Position numbers and translations under genes: made by a program | NCBI GenBank assembly: GCA_001692895.1 | Contig: KV748182.1 | Location: 1,988,341-2,052,340, forward strand | Reading direction: 5' to 3' | From: Cenococcum geophilum 1.58 | Lineage: Eukaryota; Ascomycota; Dothideomycetes; Gloniales; Gloniaceae | Length of the DNA stretch: 64,000 bases | Part shown: piece after piece, positions 44,021 to 57,165 of the stretch | Numbering within the stretch: the first letter of the stretch is position 1 | Layout of the letters: each line of letters begins with the position of its first letter | Notes under the pieces: generated by a model | What the model was told of the DNA's origin: nothing | Databases searched by the model: none | Seen by the model: only the letters and a program-made list of their open reading frames with translations

Positions 44021-47000
44021 ATGGCTACGCCTACTTTAAATAACTAGAAAGACTCCTTATTACTAGGGGTAGCTAAGTACGCGAAACTTATTAATAAAGA
44101 CTAGAACGAATTTGCCTTTAATATAATAACTTATACTATAAAATAAGTTAACGGCTTTCTCCTACACTATATTACATTTTATTAAAATAGATACTACGCC
44201 GACTTATAACTATAGGAGTATTTTAGGGAGAATTTTATGGGATGGACTGCTAATACCTAGGTACTCAGCAACGTTAATATTGTTTAGGATTTTTAAGACT
44301 TCCTCTATAGGAATAGGGTATATATTACTAAGAATAGTAACCTAATTACTAGTAATATTTAGGCCGTTATTACTAGTATAGATAAACTAATATAAACAGA
44401 AGCTAAGATTATACGTTAACTACGGAAACCTAAAAACAACCTATATTTTTTGGAAGGTAACTTTAATTTATATTAAAACCCCTAGAACGCTAACCCCCTA
44501 CCTAAAGCTACTCCCCTACCTAGAGGTGCTCTCCTACTTAGAGTTGCTCCGCCTTTACCTCCTTTACTCTAGCTAACTAGTAAGCCTTTATTATAAGAAG
44601 TTACGAATCTAATAAAGGTATATTTAGATAAAGAGAAGAAGTTTAAAGGAGAACTATATAATATGCTTAGAGTAAGACTATAGGTCTTTTATAACTATTG
44701 CAATAAGGTTAGAATTTAATACTATTAGTACTACTACGCTTTCTCTATTATATTAAAGGGATAGGCAGTAACATTCTATTACGACTATATTACGGGTAAA
44801 AACTATAGCTTTAATATAATGCTTTAGTTTACTAAAGCCTACTTTAAAACTAATAAGAATTGCTAGCTTTATATATTTAAATAGCGGAAGACTACGTTTT
44901 AAAGAGTTATCGCTTCTAACTTAATAAAGACTTATTTAGAGTGCCTTTAACTACTCTTTAATAAACTCTAAAAAATCTAATATAGCCTTACCAAAACTTA
45001 CTAAAATAAGAACAGCCTAAGGGACTAGGTTATCTTAGCATACTATAGCATTCCTAAGTATAACTTGGCGTTATATAAACCTATAGATACGTTTAAAGGA
45101 GTATATACTAAGCTACGCTCCGCCGTAAGTACTATAATATAAATATAAGAATTTTAATAGTTCTATACCGAAAACCCTACCTAACTAAGTATTTCTAACT
45201 AATATAATTATAACTAGACTAATTAAATATATAGTGGCCGTAGTAGGGAATATAAAAGAGGGTATAATTAACGTTGACTATAAGGCAACCGTAGAGGTCC
45301 CGGTGGAGGTTTATTTTAAAGTAATTACTAAAAAAAGTGCTATGTTTGTAAGAAGCTAAATTGCTAGTTAACTAGATACTCCTTTAATAAGTGAAAAGAG
45401 GTATATAATAAGTTCCGTTAGAGTATAAGAAACGTTAAAAATTATAAGGTTATTATAGCCTACTTCTAAAGCTTCCTGGTTTAATATAAAGACGTAGAAG
45501 ACCTTAAGGGTAAGGTTAATAAGACTAAATAGCTCCTTATAGATATAGAAATTGAGGACTACTTACCTAATTAATACTTTACTAAGTATAGTGAGGTAAA
45601 TAGTATATAAACTGTCGCTGTTTTTAATAACCAATCTACGCTCTATTTTATTACGAAGTTAGATATCTTTAATAAGCTAAAGAAGAGCTCCGCGTTTTCC
45701 TTTAATAATAGATACTTAGCAAATGTCTTCTATGGTATTATACCGGATACTAGAGCCGTAGGAGTATCTATAGTAGGAGAACCTTAAGTTCAAGCCCTTT
45801 AGCAGCTTAATAGCTCTATTTAGATTAACTATTTAACGGTAGGCTAATATATAATTTATTTTGGCAAAGGTATTATAATCTCTTTTAGCATAATTAGGGT
45901 TTAAACCCCCTTAGGGTATATTACTTTTTATATTATTCCTATAAACACCCTATTTCTATTTTATATTAAAGATATAAATAAACTAGGCGTTAAGCTTAAT
46001 AACCTTAAGAATATACTTGTATAGGGAAATAATTGGGTGCCTATTATACGTAAATAGGGTTACCTTTAGCTACTCCTTTAATAACTAGAAAAGAGTATTG
46101 CTTAGAGCCATTTAACTAAGTTAAAGTTATGCTAACTACACCGTTATTTTAGTTACCTATTAGTTTACTAATTACTTAGGGTTCTTTAGCGAGTAGGCTA
46201 TAAAGTTAAGGTTAAGGCAATTAAGCATCTTATAAAATATTACTACTACTACTAAATAAACTAGAGGTCCCCTGGCCGATTTAAGTTCACCCTTAAAAAT
46301 AACTATAACTTTAACTTCTGTATTATTGTTAACGTTATATATCTTAGCGGCAAGCTAGTACTCTAAGTTATTAACTTCTTAACCTTCTTCTAAGCCGTAT
46401 AATTCTTAAAGGATATATTAGCTAGGAACGCATAGGATACCCTTTAGTTATACTAAATTAATATCTACCTAGGACCCCCTAATTAAATTGTTTATAATAT
46501 AGGAAAGAACTTCTTATTTATAAAGTTCCGATAATAAATAAAGGTAATGGCAATTAAGGTTAAGGAAGTCCCTATTAAGGCATATAATAGTATTGGAAAA
46601 GTAGAGCGATATTACGCGCTATTATACCGCGTATATAAGATTATCTCTTTAGAACTAAAGGATGCTAGTAAAGAACTTACCTTATAAATAGCTATTAAAG
46701 CTATTAATAATTTCGCTAGCCTAGATAGACTTATACCTATATCACTAGTCTTTAGCGCCTACTTATAAATAACCAATAATTCTCTACTATCTTCCTCTGT
46801 TGTATAATAAGCTAAGGTGATTCGCAAGGTAATAAAGGAGGTATAACGCCTCTATGCTATATACTAGGTTAATAACGCACTAGGAATAAGAAATGGCCTA
46901 AATACTTTAACTGCGCTTAATCTGCCACTCTAGTCTAAAGTACGCGTATAGCGTAAAAGGGGAGGATAGTCAGGCCTATATTAACTTATTATAATTAATA

Positions 47001-48900
47001 GTTAAACTTATACTATTTAGATGCCTTATAGACCCACCTAATTCCGTTTAACTATTATTAAGCCTTACTATAAAGATAATAATTCCGAGCCTTTATAGGA
47101 TGCCCTAGAAGATACTTTAAAAGAGAACTATAATTAATATACTTTAAAAGGCGACTATAATCCCAATATAATTATAGTAGATATACTACAACTATGACGC
47201 GGTAGAGGTCGCCTAAAGGGATTATAAAATCGCTAACACCTTATTAATTTTAAAGAATAATTTGTTGCCGCCATTAAGAATAAAGTTAAGTTATTAATGG
47301 CCTTTATAACAGCCAAAGAGAAGGCTAACTTTAAGCTCGCAAAATAGCTCCAAAAGGAAGGTTATATTATAACCTTAGGAGCTCCTTTCTAAGCATCTAA
47401 TAAGTAGGAGATTAACAGTCTTATCATAAAAGAAGTCTTTAAATTTAAGAAATATAACCCTACTAAGTTTAATGGAGTTTGTATCTTTAAGTTAAGAATG
47501 GTTAACGGGATTAAGGGTAAAGCTACTAACGCCCCATTTAAGAAATTAAGGCTTATTATCTAAGGTTATAATAATAATAGTAAAGAGATAATTCTTATAT
47601 AATTTCCTACGATTTAATGAGCTAGTTAGCGAGTTATTATTATATTAGCTCCCTCCTTAATAAAGAATAGAATAGTAGTTTATTTATAAGATATTACTTA
47701 AGCCTACACCTAATTAGAGACGCACCTTTAGCGCTTAATATTAGTATACCTTCCGGAGCAAATTTGCTACTAGTATCCTAAAGATATAATTATGGTTGTG
47801 CTTAAGCCATTATATAGAATTACAGAGGTAGGAACTTATTAGTGGGCTACCTACAGCAAGCACTATAAAGAGAAGCTTTTAATAACTACTTCTATATTTA
47901 ATCCCTGCTTCCTTATTATAACTATAGGAACCCTATTTGGAATTGTTAGTATGTAAATTAATAATATAATTATTTTAGGAGATGACCAATTCTTAGCTCT
48001 TAAAGAGGATAAGCTAGTAAAGGTAAATTTTATAGTAAAGCTAAAGGAAAAGCTTAACTTAATAACACTATTACTCTTTAATAGATGCATTCTCTCCCTA
48101 AATAAGGATTCTATTGCTTTACGCCAGAAGGGTTAAGGTAAGAAGATTAATATTATTAACGTTAATTCTCTAAAGTAAGGATATATGGAGTAATATACTT
48201 ATAGAGCTTATATTACTTCTATCTATTAACCTAAGGCTTTATTTAATCTCTCTATTATGGCTTAACACTAGGAACTAATTAAGGATAATGTCCTTGCCCT
48301 AAATAAGCGTCTTTTTTAGTAAATAAACTATCTTAATCGGGGACTACTCTACGTGCCTATTAATCTTCCTACCACTAAGCTCTTTATATTTGTTAATAGA
48401 TTATTTATAAATAATAAAGATTTTAGCTCCTAGTTGGGATATAAGATTATTATTACAAACGAATTTACTAGAGAGAAGGACTTTATAATTTATGGCAATC
48501 TTATTTATTAGAGTTTAACTAAGAGCAAGCGCGTTACCCGAAGTGTTTTGGTGTTAGAGATATATGGAATAATTAGCGGAGTTAATATAGCAATTACAAT
48601 TGGAACTACTCTAAAGATAATTATAGATTGACTCGAACTTTCTATTATCCCTATAATTATATACACCAATTTATTTTCCCTCTATAAGTATTTAGTTAAG
48701 CTTAGTACTATAAAGGAGAAGCGCCTTATAATTAATATTATGGCACTTTAGTAATCCTATNAGNGTTAAAAACTCTTTAAGATTTAATAAATTAATAGCT
48801 AAGATAACCTAGTAGATATAATAATAAAGGCGAACCTAAATAAGGCACTAGAGACGTTTATTAATATAAATACTCTACGTATATAAGTTAAAGGTTGGGT
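44021..48900 (+). pseudogene. Copia copy 2 Gag-Pol polyprotein, RIP-inactivated
   Basis: Starts at ATG 44021 (MATPTLNNQKDSLLLGVAKY when RIP stops are read as Gln). It follows copy 1 domain by domain: gag to about 45360, protease-like about 45620-45900, integrase about 46100-46900, RT from about 47300 (SIIKEVFKFKKYNPTKF; YLQDIT.AYT.LETHLQR; LKPLYRITEVGTY.WATYSK) and RNase H about 48410-48750 with a less mutated KSKRVTRSVLVLEIYGI segment. RIP changes differ in detail from copy 1, so each was mutated independently. Two Ns at 48761 and 48764. Confidence 0.87.
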
Positions 48901-49268
48901 TAAAAGGGAGTCCTAAGAAATTTCTTAGTTATATAAGGTCTTAAGATGTCTAGGAACTTTAACCGGCGGTTAAAGTTGTTTAATTAGTTAGATTCTATAG
49001 ACCCTGACTTAAACTAGCTAATTAGGATTTTCTATCCCCAGGATAAAAAATCGCTATTAGCTTACTTACTGCTAGCGCCTTAGCTGCCCTACTAACAAGA
49101 TACCTATCTATAACTTATAAATAAGAAAGCACCACATATTAAGAGGCAAATTTTAGGATAGCGAGACTTATATTATAATAGCAATAGTAAGTAAAGAGGA
49201 TTAATTTTTATTCCGCTAGTTAAGCGGTATATATATATAGATAGCAACCCTAAAAGAAAAGTTGCTAG

Positions 49269-49484
49269 TATTAGAAATAACGGCAAATGATCACCATATA
49301 AGGTATATTGCCGTTATATATAGCAAGTTGCCGTTACGTACGGCAAGTTGCCATTACGTGCCGCCGCGGCACTAGCGTGGTGAGGAACCTTAAGTTCCTT
49401 ACCCCTTTCTTTAAAAAGAATATAGAATAATTATTATACTATCTACAAACCGTAGCTACGTAATATCCCCTTATATAACTAACA
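49269..49484 (+). repeat. 3' LTR of copia copy 2
   Basis: 216 bp, TATTAGAAATAACGGC...ATATAACTAACA, followed by the TSD AAGGC. The end TAACA shows the ancestral CA terminus. Confidence 0.93.
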
Positions 49485-50320
49485 AAGGCGCTTTCCTTCT
49501 AATAGATAGGCCATCTCCCGTACTACAGCTCTAAATTGTTAGCCCTTTTTAGGCTTATACCCTTTTTTCTTTAATTACTCTATCTTATTATTTAGCGTCT
49601 TAGATAGAATAGACTTTATTAACCTATAACCAACTGCATTTTTGCCTACGTTAAGGATATTAGCTAAGTTATGAATTATTACCTAATTATTAGCTCCTGC
49701 TGGTTTAATATATAGTTCCTAGAAAGCCTTAAGTGATCCGCCCTTAGCCAGATTATAAAGCTTAAAGAACTGTTCTAATTTATAATTATCTAGAGACTGA
49801 ATTTCTGTGTAAACTGTAATTAGTCGCTTTATAGCTGCCGGTAATAAATTCTAGCGTTTTTTAGGGGTGGGGTTTTCTCCATAAAGTGGGTCTAGGCTTT
49901 TATTAGGAGGTAGGGTTCCTTATCTTTTGAGAATCTAAAATAATGAAATAAATTTAACTATAGCTTTTCTGGTCTCTAGATCTATAGGGGTCGTTAAGGC
50001 CTTTAAGGCTTTTAGGGCTTTCGCGGCTTTTAGGGCTTTTAGGGCTTTCGCGGCTTTTAGGGTTTTTACGGCTTTTACGGCTTTTAGGATTGCTAGGGTG
50101 TTCTAGGGGCCTAAGACTGTTAGGGTTTTATTTAAGCTAAGCGCCTCTTTACAGTCGGTGGGTAAGGCCTCTAAAATTTTATCTACTACTCTTTTATAGG
50201 CTTTCACCACTTCGCCTTTATTAGTAGAGTATAGGAATTACGTAAATAGCTTAATCTTATTTAACAATAACTATTATTTATAAGTATCCCTTAGGAGAGG
50301 AGTAATAAAAGGTAAACCTA
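49485..50320 (-). pseudogene. Unidentified gene with Lys/Ala/Leu repeat, interrupted by copia copy 2
   Basis: Minus strand from about 50220 downward, reading RIP stops as Gln: KGEVVKAYKRVVDKILEALP, TDCKEALSLNKTLTVLGPQN, a repetitive segment at 50085-50000 built of LKA/AKA triplets (LKAVKAVKTLKAAKALKALK), TPIDLETRKAIVKFISLF, SLDPLYGENPTPKKR, LLPAAIKRLITVYTEIQSLD, NYKLEQFFKLYNLAKGGSLK, ANNQVIIHNLANILNVGKNA, VGYRLIKSILSKTLNNKIEQ, LKKKGYKPKKGQQFRAVVRE, MAYLLEGKR, where copia copy 2 starts. The repeat is a 9-bp GGCTTTTAG array on the plus strand (49999-50092). Only a few stops separate it from an open frame, so it is one of the less degraded relics. The family is not recognised; a helical, basic, possibly nucleic-acid-binding protein is a guess. 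Confidence 0.45.
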
Positions 50321-53300
50321 TAGTGTAATAAGGACGGACGGTGCGAGTAAGCTGTAATAGTGTACTAGGAAGGACTACTTCTCTATTTTATAGCGGATAA
50401 TAATTAGCCTTAGGAAGGGAAAGGCTATGGAATAGAATTACTGTAGCGCTAAAATTTATTTTACTACACTGATAAAGTAGAGAGGCATTTACGATCCTAT
50501 AGATTAGTTAAATTAAGAAAAGAAGGTAATAGAGTATAAGAGTAAGAGAAGCAGAAAACGTTATAGGGGATTATTGTTGCGATCGCAACGATAATACCCC
50601 TGTAATTTTAGCTTGGCGTATATTAGCCCCACGCCACACTATACTAAACTCCACCACTACGACTTATACTCCTCTAAAGATCTATAATAGAAAACTAAAT
50701 AGCTAATTAAAGTAAGAATATATAGCCGTCTCCCTAGTTAATTAGACGTAGCCTACCTGCTACCGTAAAGTCTAGAAGCTCCAGTTAATTTCTTTTTAAT
50801 AATATAATAATGCGTCCCGTAAGAATTAAAGGCTAAAACGCCTTAATAAACCTAAGAATGCTTTAAATCTTAAAGGTATAGGATAGAGATAAGTAATATA
50901 TAAAGCTGATTTCGCCCCGTTACGCTAGGGATATATAATTGCCTTTACCGTCTACTTTACCGGTTGCCTTATCGCCTTCTTCTATAGCTTTTATTTATTA
51001 CTTTCTTAACTTTGCTATTTTTACCGCTCCTTTTAAACCATTCCCTAGTCTCCCCTGTTTCTGCTAGCCATTTACGGCTACTTTATTCTTTAATATAGAT
51101 GCTACTTCTTTAATAATTAGCTCGCTCTTTTAAGCCGCAATTCGTTAAACCCTACTAGTCTTAGACTGGTATATTTGGCAGCCTCTTATAACTATTACTA
51201 GCAGCTAAAATTAAAATTCGAGCTATAGTGTATTAATTACCAACCCTAGCCTAGGAGTAAGTACCTTATTATACGCCGATATAGATCTAGAAAAGGGGTC
51301 TTTAATTACATTAAAAAGTCGTCCTAGATTAACTACTAGGCTTAAAACTTCTTCGTATTCCAGCACTTACTAACTTAAGGATATATAAGGCCAGCAAACG
51401 GAACCCCTAAAGTCGCGTCCTAGCACTAGCCTATTGGGGGATTAAATTACTATAGGCCTAAAAGACTAATAAACGGTAGGTGCGGGTCTAGGAAATCCTA
51501 ACCGCCTAAAATACTGACAAGTCGCTTAAATACTTGATAATTTAATATTAAGTAAAATTCTCTGCATCTACCTAGATGAGAAGACTGCGGATAAACTCTT
51601 TTACTCCTTAATTTATTCCTTTTCTAAGTCTTAACGGGAGTTCCTTGGTGCTCTTTATAGAAAAACTAGAGGGCGATAAATATAGGATGTTATCTATTTA
51701 CCTACTTTCCTTAAATTAATATATAACTACTCTAACGCGTATACGTTTTAAGTATGTTTAATATCTCTTATGCAGTATCTATTCTAATTAAATTACAGAC
51801 TATAATTTAGGGAAATCTCTAAGGCTTGGAGAACTATATTAAAGAGAAAGGCGTAAAGAATGTTTTAAAGTAAAGGCCGCGTCTATTTATTATGGACCCT
51901 TAATAGTAGTTATTTATATCTAGCTTAGGAAACTAAATCTTTTACCTTAGCACCTTATCTTTACATCTAATGGCATTTGGCAGCGTTAGGCTTATATATA
52001 TACGTTCTTAGAGGTCAAGTATTAGGTAATACTAAGTAGATATAAAATGCATAATAATAAATCAGCATAATGCGTGTGGCAATAATTTTTAGCCATGCCT
52101 GCCGTATGGAATCCTTTACTAGATACTATCTAAAGGTAGGGTAGAATGGTAATACTAAAGAACCTAATTCCGTTAGTCGGAGTAGAGGCTATAGTTGTTA
52201 TACCCGCGATAGTCCCAATAGCTCTCGTCTAATTAATATTATGACTTCTCCATATATCTTTTAGGGGTGTTCCTCCATCTACTACTAATTTTGCTTTTCT
52301 TCGCTCTCTCCTGCGATGGCTACTTATTAAATTTGACCGCTTACGCATATAGATATATTTCGAGTAACCTATGTTATTGTTTTAGCTTTTAAAACCTCCC
52401 AATCTTTTAAGATTTGGAGACTATATTTTAAAGAATTCCCAATAAATATATACGACTTTTACGCAGTTAATCTTATTAATGCGTTTCTTAGTTTTATCTT
52501 AAGTGTTTATAGTATAGAAAGCCCGTATAATAAAAACAAAGCTAAGGTAGTTAAGTCGCTATAGGCCAGGCAAGATTCGACAGTGTTAATTAGCGGAACT
52601 GTAATTTCTAGCGTCCTTGTTATAAGTGGCCTAAAACCCCAGCTATTACCTAAGGAGGGCATTTATACGGTACCACTATTTATCTAGTATAAGTTTGTAA
52701 GCTAGTGGAACGAAGGTATTCTTAATAGCCTCCTAGAGGGTATTAAAAATCTGCGTTAAGATAAAAACCTAAATAATATTAAGTTTTATAAGGAACAAAC
52801 TTATACTAAGGGGCATTAGTATAGTTCTTAGGTTATAGGCTTAGGGGCGTAGCTAATTTTACGCTAGGTACTCCCGAGATTATTAAATAAAAATCTTTAC
52901 TCTTATTGTATACGAGTTTTATTAGAAGTTTAGTTTGGGTAGAACACTTATTAAAATAGTAGTAGAAAAGTAGGACGAAGAGGGAAAGAAGATATAGGTG
53001 TTAGCTATACTAGCAAGCTAACCTATTCTAAGATATTTTAGGTTTAATATTAAGACTAAGTTAATAGAAGGTCCGGTAAAGTATCTATATAGTTTTAGTG
53101 CTTATAAACTATAGCGCCGCACTATAAGTATATAGCTAGGAGATAAAGATTAATACGGGGTATAAGGGTATAGAAAACTTGTAAGTTACTAGCTAAAATA
53201 AAAGATTTATACTCTTCTCTTTTTCTATTTAGCATTACCCAAAATTATAAACAGTATTAAATACTTAATCTAGTAATAGAATAGAAAAGGTAACTAACCC

Positions 53301-54340
53301 CTATACGCCCTAAGTGCCTTCTTTAGTTACTCGTCGCCTAAGGTTAGGGTGACAACTTATTAGGAAGCCGCTTGGTTAAGTTATTTAGCGGTAATAATAT
53401 AGCGTTTGCATAGCCAGCCTTATTTTTAAGGAATAATATTATTATAAGCTACCCTGCTCCCACTTTTATTTTTACTCTTTTTTATTTTCTTAGATATTTA
53501 AGATTATAGCTCCCGTTAGTAGATTTACTTACTCTACCCTCTTCCTTATTATTACTACTTGGTTTTTATAGCATCCGAACCCTTTTATTATTAAAATAGC
53601 GTTATATAGTGCCGCTTTCTGCTTATTTATTATTTTCTTCTATATAATATGCCTCTCTAAAGGGTTAATTAAAGATTCCGGGGTCTAGCGCGTCTAGCTT
53701 TATTGCGCTAGTATTACTCTTGGTTAGAATTTGCGATTATAGCTTTAATAGGATCGCTCTAAATACGCATTTTCTATTTAGCTATTAAGTTTTAGGTATA
53801 TAGGCATGATTGGGATATAAGTGTATACTACTAAGACGGTAATTAAGGTCGTAAGATTAACTTTGATGTATAAAGCCCCCCTAATTTTAGCTATTAGTTT
53901 ACTAATATATAATATAGTTGCGCAGGCCTTGTATTGGCCATTTTTATAATTATGCATTATTAAGAGTTATATTTTGGGTATTGGAAAATAGTGTAAAGAT
54001 GATCTTTTACTCTATAAGCAAATTATTTTTCTAGCTTATGCGGAGCGTTAGGGAGGGTTTGAAATCTATGAAATAAATTGTCCTTTTAATAACTAGGCTA
54101 TTAGTGTGAGAAAGATCTAACGTATTAGCCGGGGGCTGCCTAAATGGTGACCTTATATAGTTCTTCTGTATATTCCGTGACATAGTAAAAGTATTAGGTG
54201 GGCTATATCTGGCGCGGCTGTTAGAACTAGTGGCGTTTAGCTAAATAACTAGTGCGATCCTAGGGAAGGCGGGAGGACTAGTCTTATAAAACTAAACTAG
54301 TAGGGGTGATTCTAGTAGCGTTAGCCAAGACACTTAAATA
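50321..54340. other. RIP-mutated block with coding-like stretches, unidentified
   Basis: About 4 kb without LTRs, TSDs or a recognised family. Forward frames with RIP stops read as Gln are long in places (for example 52420-53100: YDFYAVNLINAFLSFILSVY, PLFIQYKFVSQWNEGILNSL, EGIKNLRQDKNLNNIKFYKE), so it probably contains one or more dead genes, but frame and strand are not certain. A palindromic GTTGCGATCGCAAC lies at 50577-50590. No RNA gene recognised. Confidence 0.3.
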
Positions 54341-54349
54341 ACTTAAAAT

Positions 54350-54830
54350 TCTCTATTCGCGAAACCCCGCTTTACTACGACATATTAGGACCTAGTAATT
54401 TTACTAATACCCATTTCTAAACGCCACTACGTATAATAGATATTAGGGCTAATGCTACTATAAAGCAGGTATAGGATGCAGTTTAGTATAACTTAGAGCA
54501 GTGGTAGCGTTTCCTGGCAAGTATATAGGCTTGGGCTAAGGCGCCTTTTTTTAATAAGGATTAGCAGAAATTTATAAATAAGGAAGCTAGAAATATTATT
54601 AGGTCAGGGCGCGGCTGGAATGATATAAATTTACCTAAAAGGGAAAAAATTTTGGAACGCGTAAACGAGAGACTAAGAGATAATAGGTTAAATGAAGTAA
54701 ACTAGAAGGCTATAAGCTAGCGTATACCGAAAGCTATTAGAAGTGCTACTAGTTAGTTTTAATATAAATATTATAACTAGTACGTTTTTACTAAGCTATG
54801 TTTTAGTTTTAGAGAATAAGGAATCTTAAG
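54350..54830 (+). pseudogene. RIP-degraded coding relic, unidentified (helical, charged)
   Basis: A forward frame reads TPLRIIDIRANATIKQVQDA, VQYNLEQWQRFLASIQAWAK, APFFNKDQQKFINKEARNII, RSGRGWNDINLPKREKILER, VNERLRDNRLNEVNQKAISQ and RIPKAIRSATSQFQYKYYNQ with only RIP-type stops. The text is evenly coding-like across 150 codons, which random TA-rich sequence would not give. The family is not recognised, and start and end are not placed. Confidence 0.45.
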
Positions 54831-55551
54831 GGGAATTAACTAATAAACCTATTTAGGGGCTCCCGTAGGATCCTATATAAGACAATATATAAAAATAAGT
54901 GGCGGGTAGTATGTGTAGGGGTGTGGCTGTATAGATTATTAAAGATAGGCGCTTGAATTAAAGCCTAATATAAGTAGTGCCTATCTCGCCTTATAAAATT
55001 AACAGCGTATTATACCCTAATTAACGCAGCGATACCTTATGCAAATTTGTACCCTATAATGCTACTGCCTATATAAGTAGTACCTAAAAATGCAGGGCAT
55101 TTGCTCTTCCGGTCGCTAAGTCTTTACTATAAAATTAAGAGTAGAATGTCCTATATAGGCTAATTGTCTTAGCGTAATTCTCTAAGCTCTAAGAACTACA
55201 GGAGTAGGCCTTACTATTTACTTCTATTTGGCCTTATTATATTTAAACGCTAAGCCGTTCCCTTAGGATATAATAAGGTATTTAGATATAAGTATAACTA
55301 ATAATAAACCTTATATATAAACATCTGTAGTATTTCTAAGTTGTTACCGTGTTTTGATTTAGCCGTAGGTGTATACGCTACGCGCTTTAGCTTACGGAGG
55401 ATTTAGGCAGCCCTATGTATGGGAAGCCGCTTAGTGCTAGCAGCTTTACCATGCTTCCTTTATATAAATGTTTACTCGGTTTACCCCACTCCTATTTCCT
55501 ATAAATACTTCCCTCCCGTAACCGGTAACAAAAATCTATTAATAACTTCCT

Positions 55552-57165
55552 ATGGAAACTCTAAGCTATTAGGCTGCTAGCTCTATAAGTAACTAAAGGC
55601 AAATTATACGCACTAGAGACTTATTATTAGATAAGGCTAACGAAAATACTATAGACTCTTATGTTAATAATATAACGAGTAATATTTAGCCCTATTTTTA
55701 TCTAGTGGATATTAATAAGGAACTAATACCTATTAGGCTTAACTCTTCTTATAGTATTAGGGAGATAGTAATTACTACTAACTTTAGTGTGGACGATATA
55801 ATAATAAGCGTTTAGCCCTATCTTTTTTACCCTTTAGTGGGTATTAATAAGAGACCAATACCTCCTAAGCTTAACTCTCCTAGCGGTATTAGAGCGACGG
55901 CGACTCCTTTTAGTATTAGCACGCCGAGCTAGCCCTTTCCCTCTTCTACGAATGCTAATAAGGACCCGACCTACCCTAGTAATATTAAAACCCCCTCTAT
56001 ATACTCTAGAGTGGAGGATAGGTTTACTTAAGGCCACTTTAAGGAGGAACTAAGCGCACTCTTAACCCCTACGCAATTATTATCTCTTAAATCCCTAACG
56101 GATAAGGATAATAAGACTAAGATATTACCTTGCCTCACTCTAGTAGCACTAGTTAGGAACTACGTCCTTTAGCTAACTGTTTTTAGTTTAGCTAGAGCAT
56201 TTAAGTATCTAAAAGTTTATGTAAGTAACTAGTTTACGTTCTTATAGAAGAAAACTAACCGCTATAAGGATTTTGTCGACAAGTTTCTTAAAACGGCAAA
56301 GCTTCATCTTAATAATTGTTAAACATTTAGGCTTGAAGCGGTATTGGGATATAAACGTCACGGTATAAAGATTATCCACTAGTTATTAGACGATCCTAAA
56401 CTCCTAAAGTACATTAATATAATCTATAGCCCTGCTAGCGAGTAGATATTAACGGGAATTTCTAAGGATAAAGATAGGCCGGTGTTTATACTTAATAGAG
56501 TGGTAGATGGATCTTATAATAATTCTCTAAAGCGCTGGCATTATTCTATATATATAGTATAGACTAGAATAAATGAGGGCAAAGAGGAGATAAGGATAGT
56601 CCAGTATCTATTGCCAAAGGTAGTTATTACGCGTGCGTTAGATAAGGCTAAAAGAAATAGGTAGTTACTAAGATATAGTTTCGCGTTTATTGGTTATAAA
56701 AAGGATGGGTGGTGTAAAGAAGTTTTTAAAGCTATTAAGAATTATATGCTAATAGATAGGATATACGTACTAATCTAGCTATACAATACATATTTATTTC
56801 CCCGTAGTGGGCTTTCTTTAATAACTAAATACTTAAATTTATAAAGAATACCTTAAGTGGCCCTAATAAAAACGATGATGTTTACGCTCCTAAAAACGGG
56901 CCTTAGTTGGTTGATATTTTAAATAGATATTACGCCTCCGGCCTTAAACTACAGCTTCTTTAGCAGCAATTTTTAAATTCTGGTTACTGGCCCATTAGGT
57001 TATATAGGGACTAAGTTTATTAATCTAGAAATTACGAGATGCGCTATAAATAGAACTTAAGCTAGAAATAAAACTTTAGGCTAAAAAGAACAGTACTATT
57101 ACCACCAATTCTTCCGCCTAGTAGGCTGCCTCTATTTTTTCTACATAATAGGCTAAGCCTTTAAT
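55552..57165 (+). pseudogene. Long RIP-degraded gene, unidentified, about 530 codons
   Basis: From ATG 55552 (METLSYQAASSISNQRQIIR) one frame is readable to about 57165 if TAA/TAG are taken as Gln. The first third is Ser/Thr/Pro-rich and contains two imperfect copies of a QPYxFYLVDINKELIPIRLN-like unit (about 55690 and 55815). A central part follows: HFKEELSALLTPTQLLSLKS, QLTVFSLARAFKYLKVYVSN, NRYKDFVDKFLKTAKLHLNN, EAVLGYKRHGIKIIHQLLDD, ILNRVVDGSYNNSLKRWHYS and VITRALDKAKRNRQLLRYSF. No motif identifies a family. Length, an ATG start and continuous frame argue for a real former single-exon gene; its RIP damage implies it once had a duplicate. Confidence 0.5.

Larger units (their letters stand above)
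43418..49484 (+). mobile_element. Ty1/copia LTR retrotransposon, copy 2, full length, RIP-mutated
   Basis: Bounded by 216-bp LTRs (43418-43633 and 49269-49484) and a 5-bp TSD AAGGC (43413-43417, 49485-49489). Internally collinear with copia copy 1 over gag-pol. The LTRs are 38 bp longer than in copy 1 because of an extra repeat unit with TGATCACTATATAAGG and a third GGCAAGTTGCC-like block. It was inserted into an unidentified minus-strand gene. Confidence 0.93.

Noticed and set aside
47863-48090. 75-codon minus-strand frame, with a counterpart at 13437-13622
   Set aside because: Both are antisense to the copia RT region and are open only because RIP stops lie on the other strand.
55834-56037. 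67-codon minus-strand Arg-rich frame
   Set aside because: It is antisense to the long unidentified relic at 55552-57165.
8700-57165. A Starship giant transposon covering the window
   Set aside because: Only a dead DUF3435 gene supports it; no edge repeat, empty site or intact cargo is seen, and the gene could belong to a non-captain branch.
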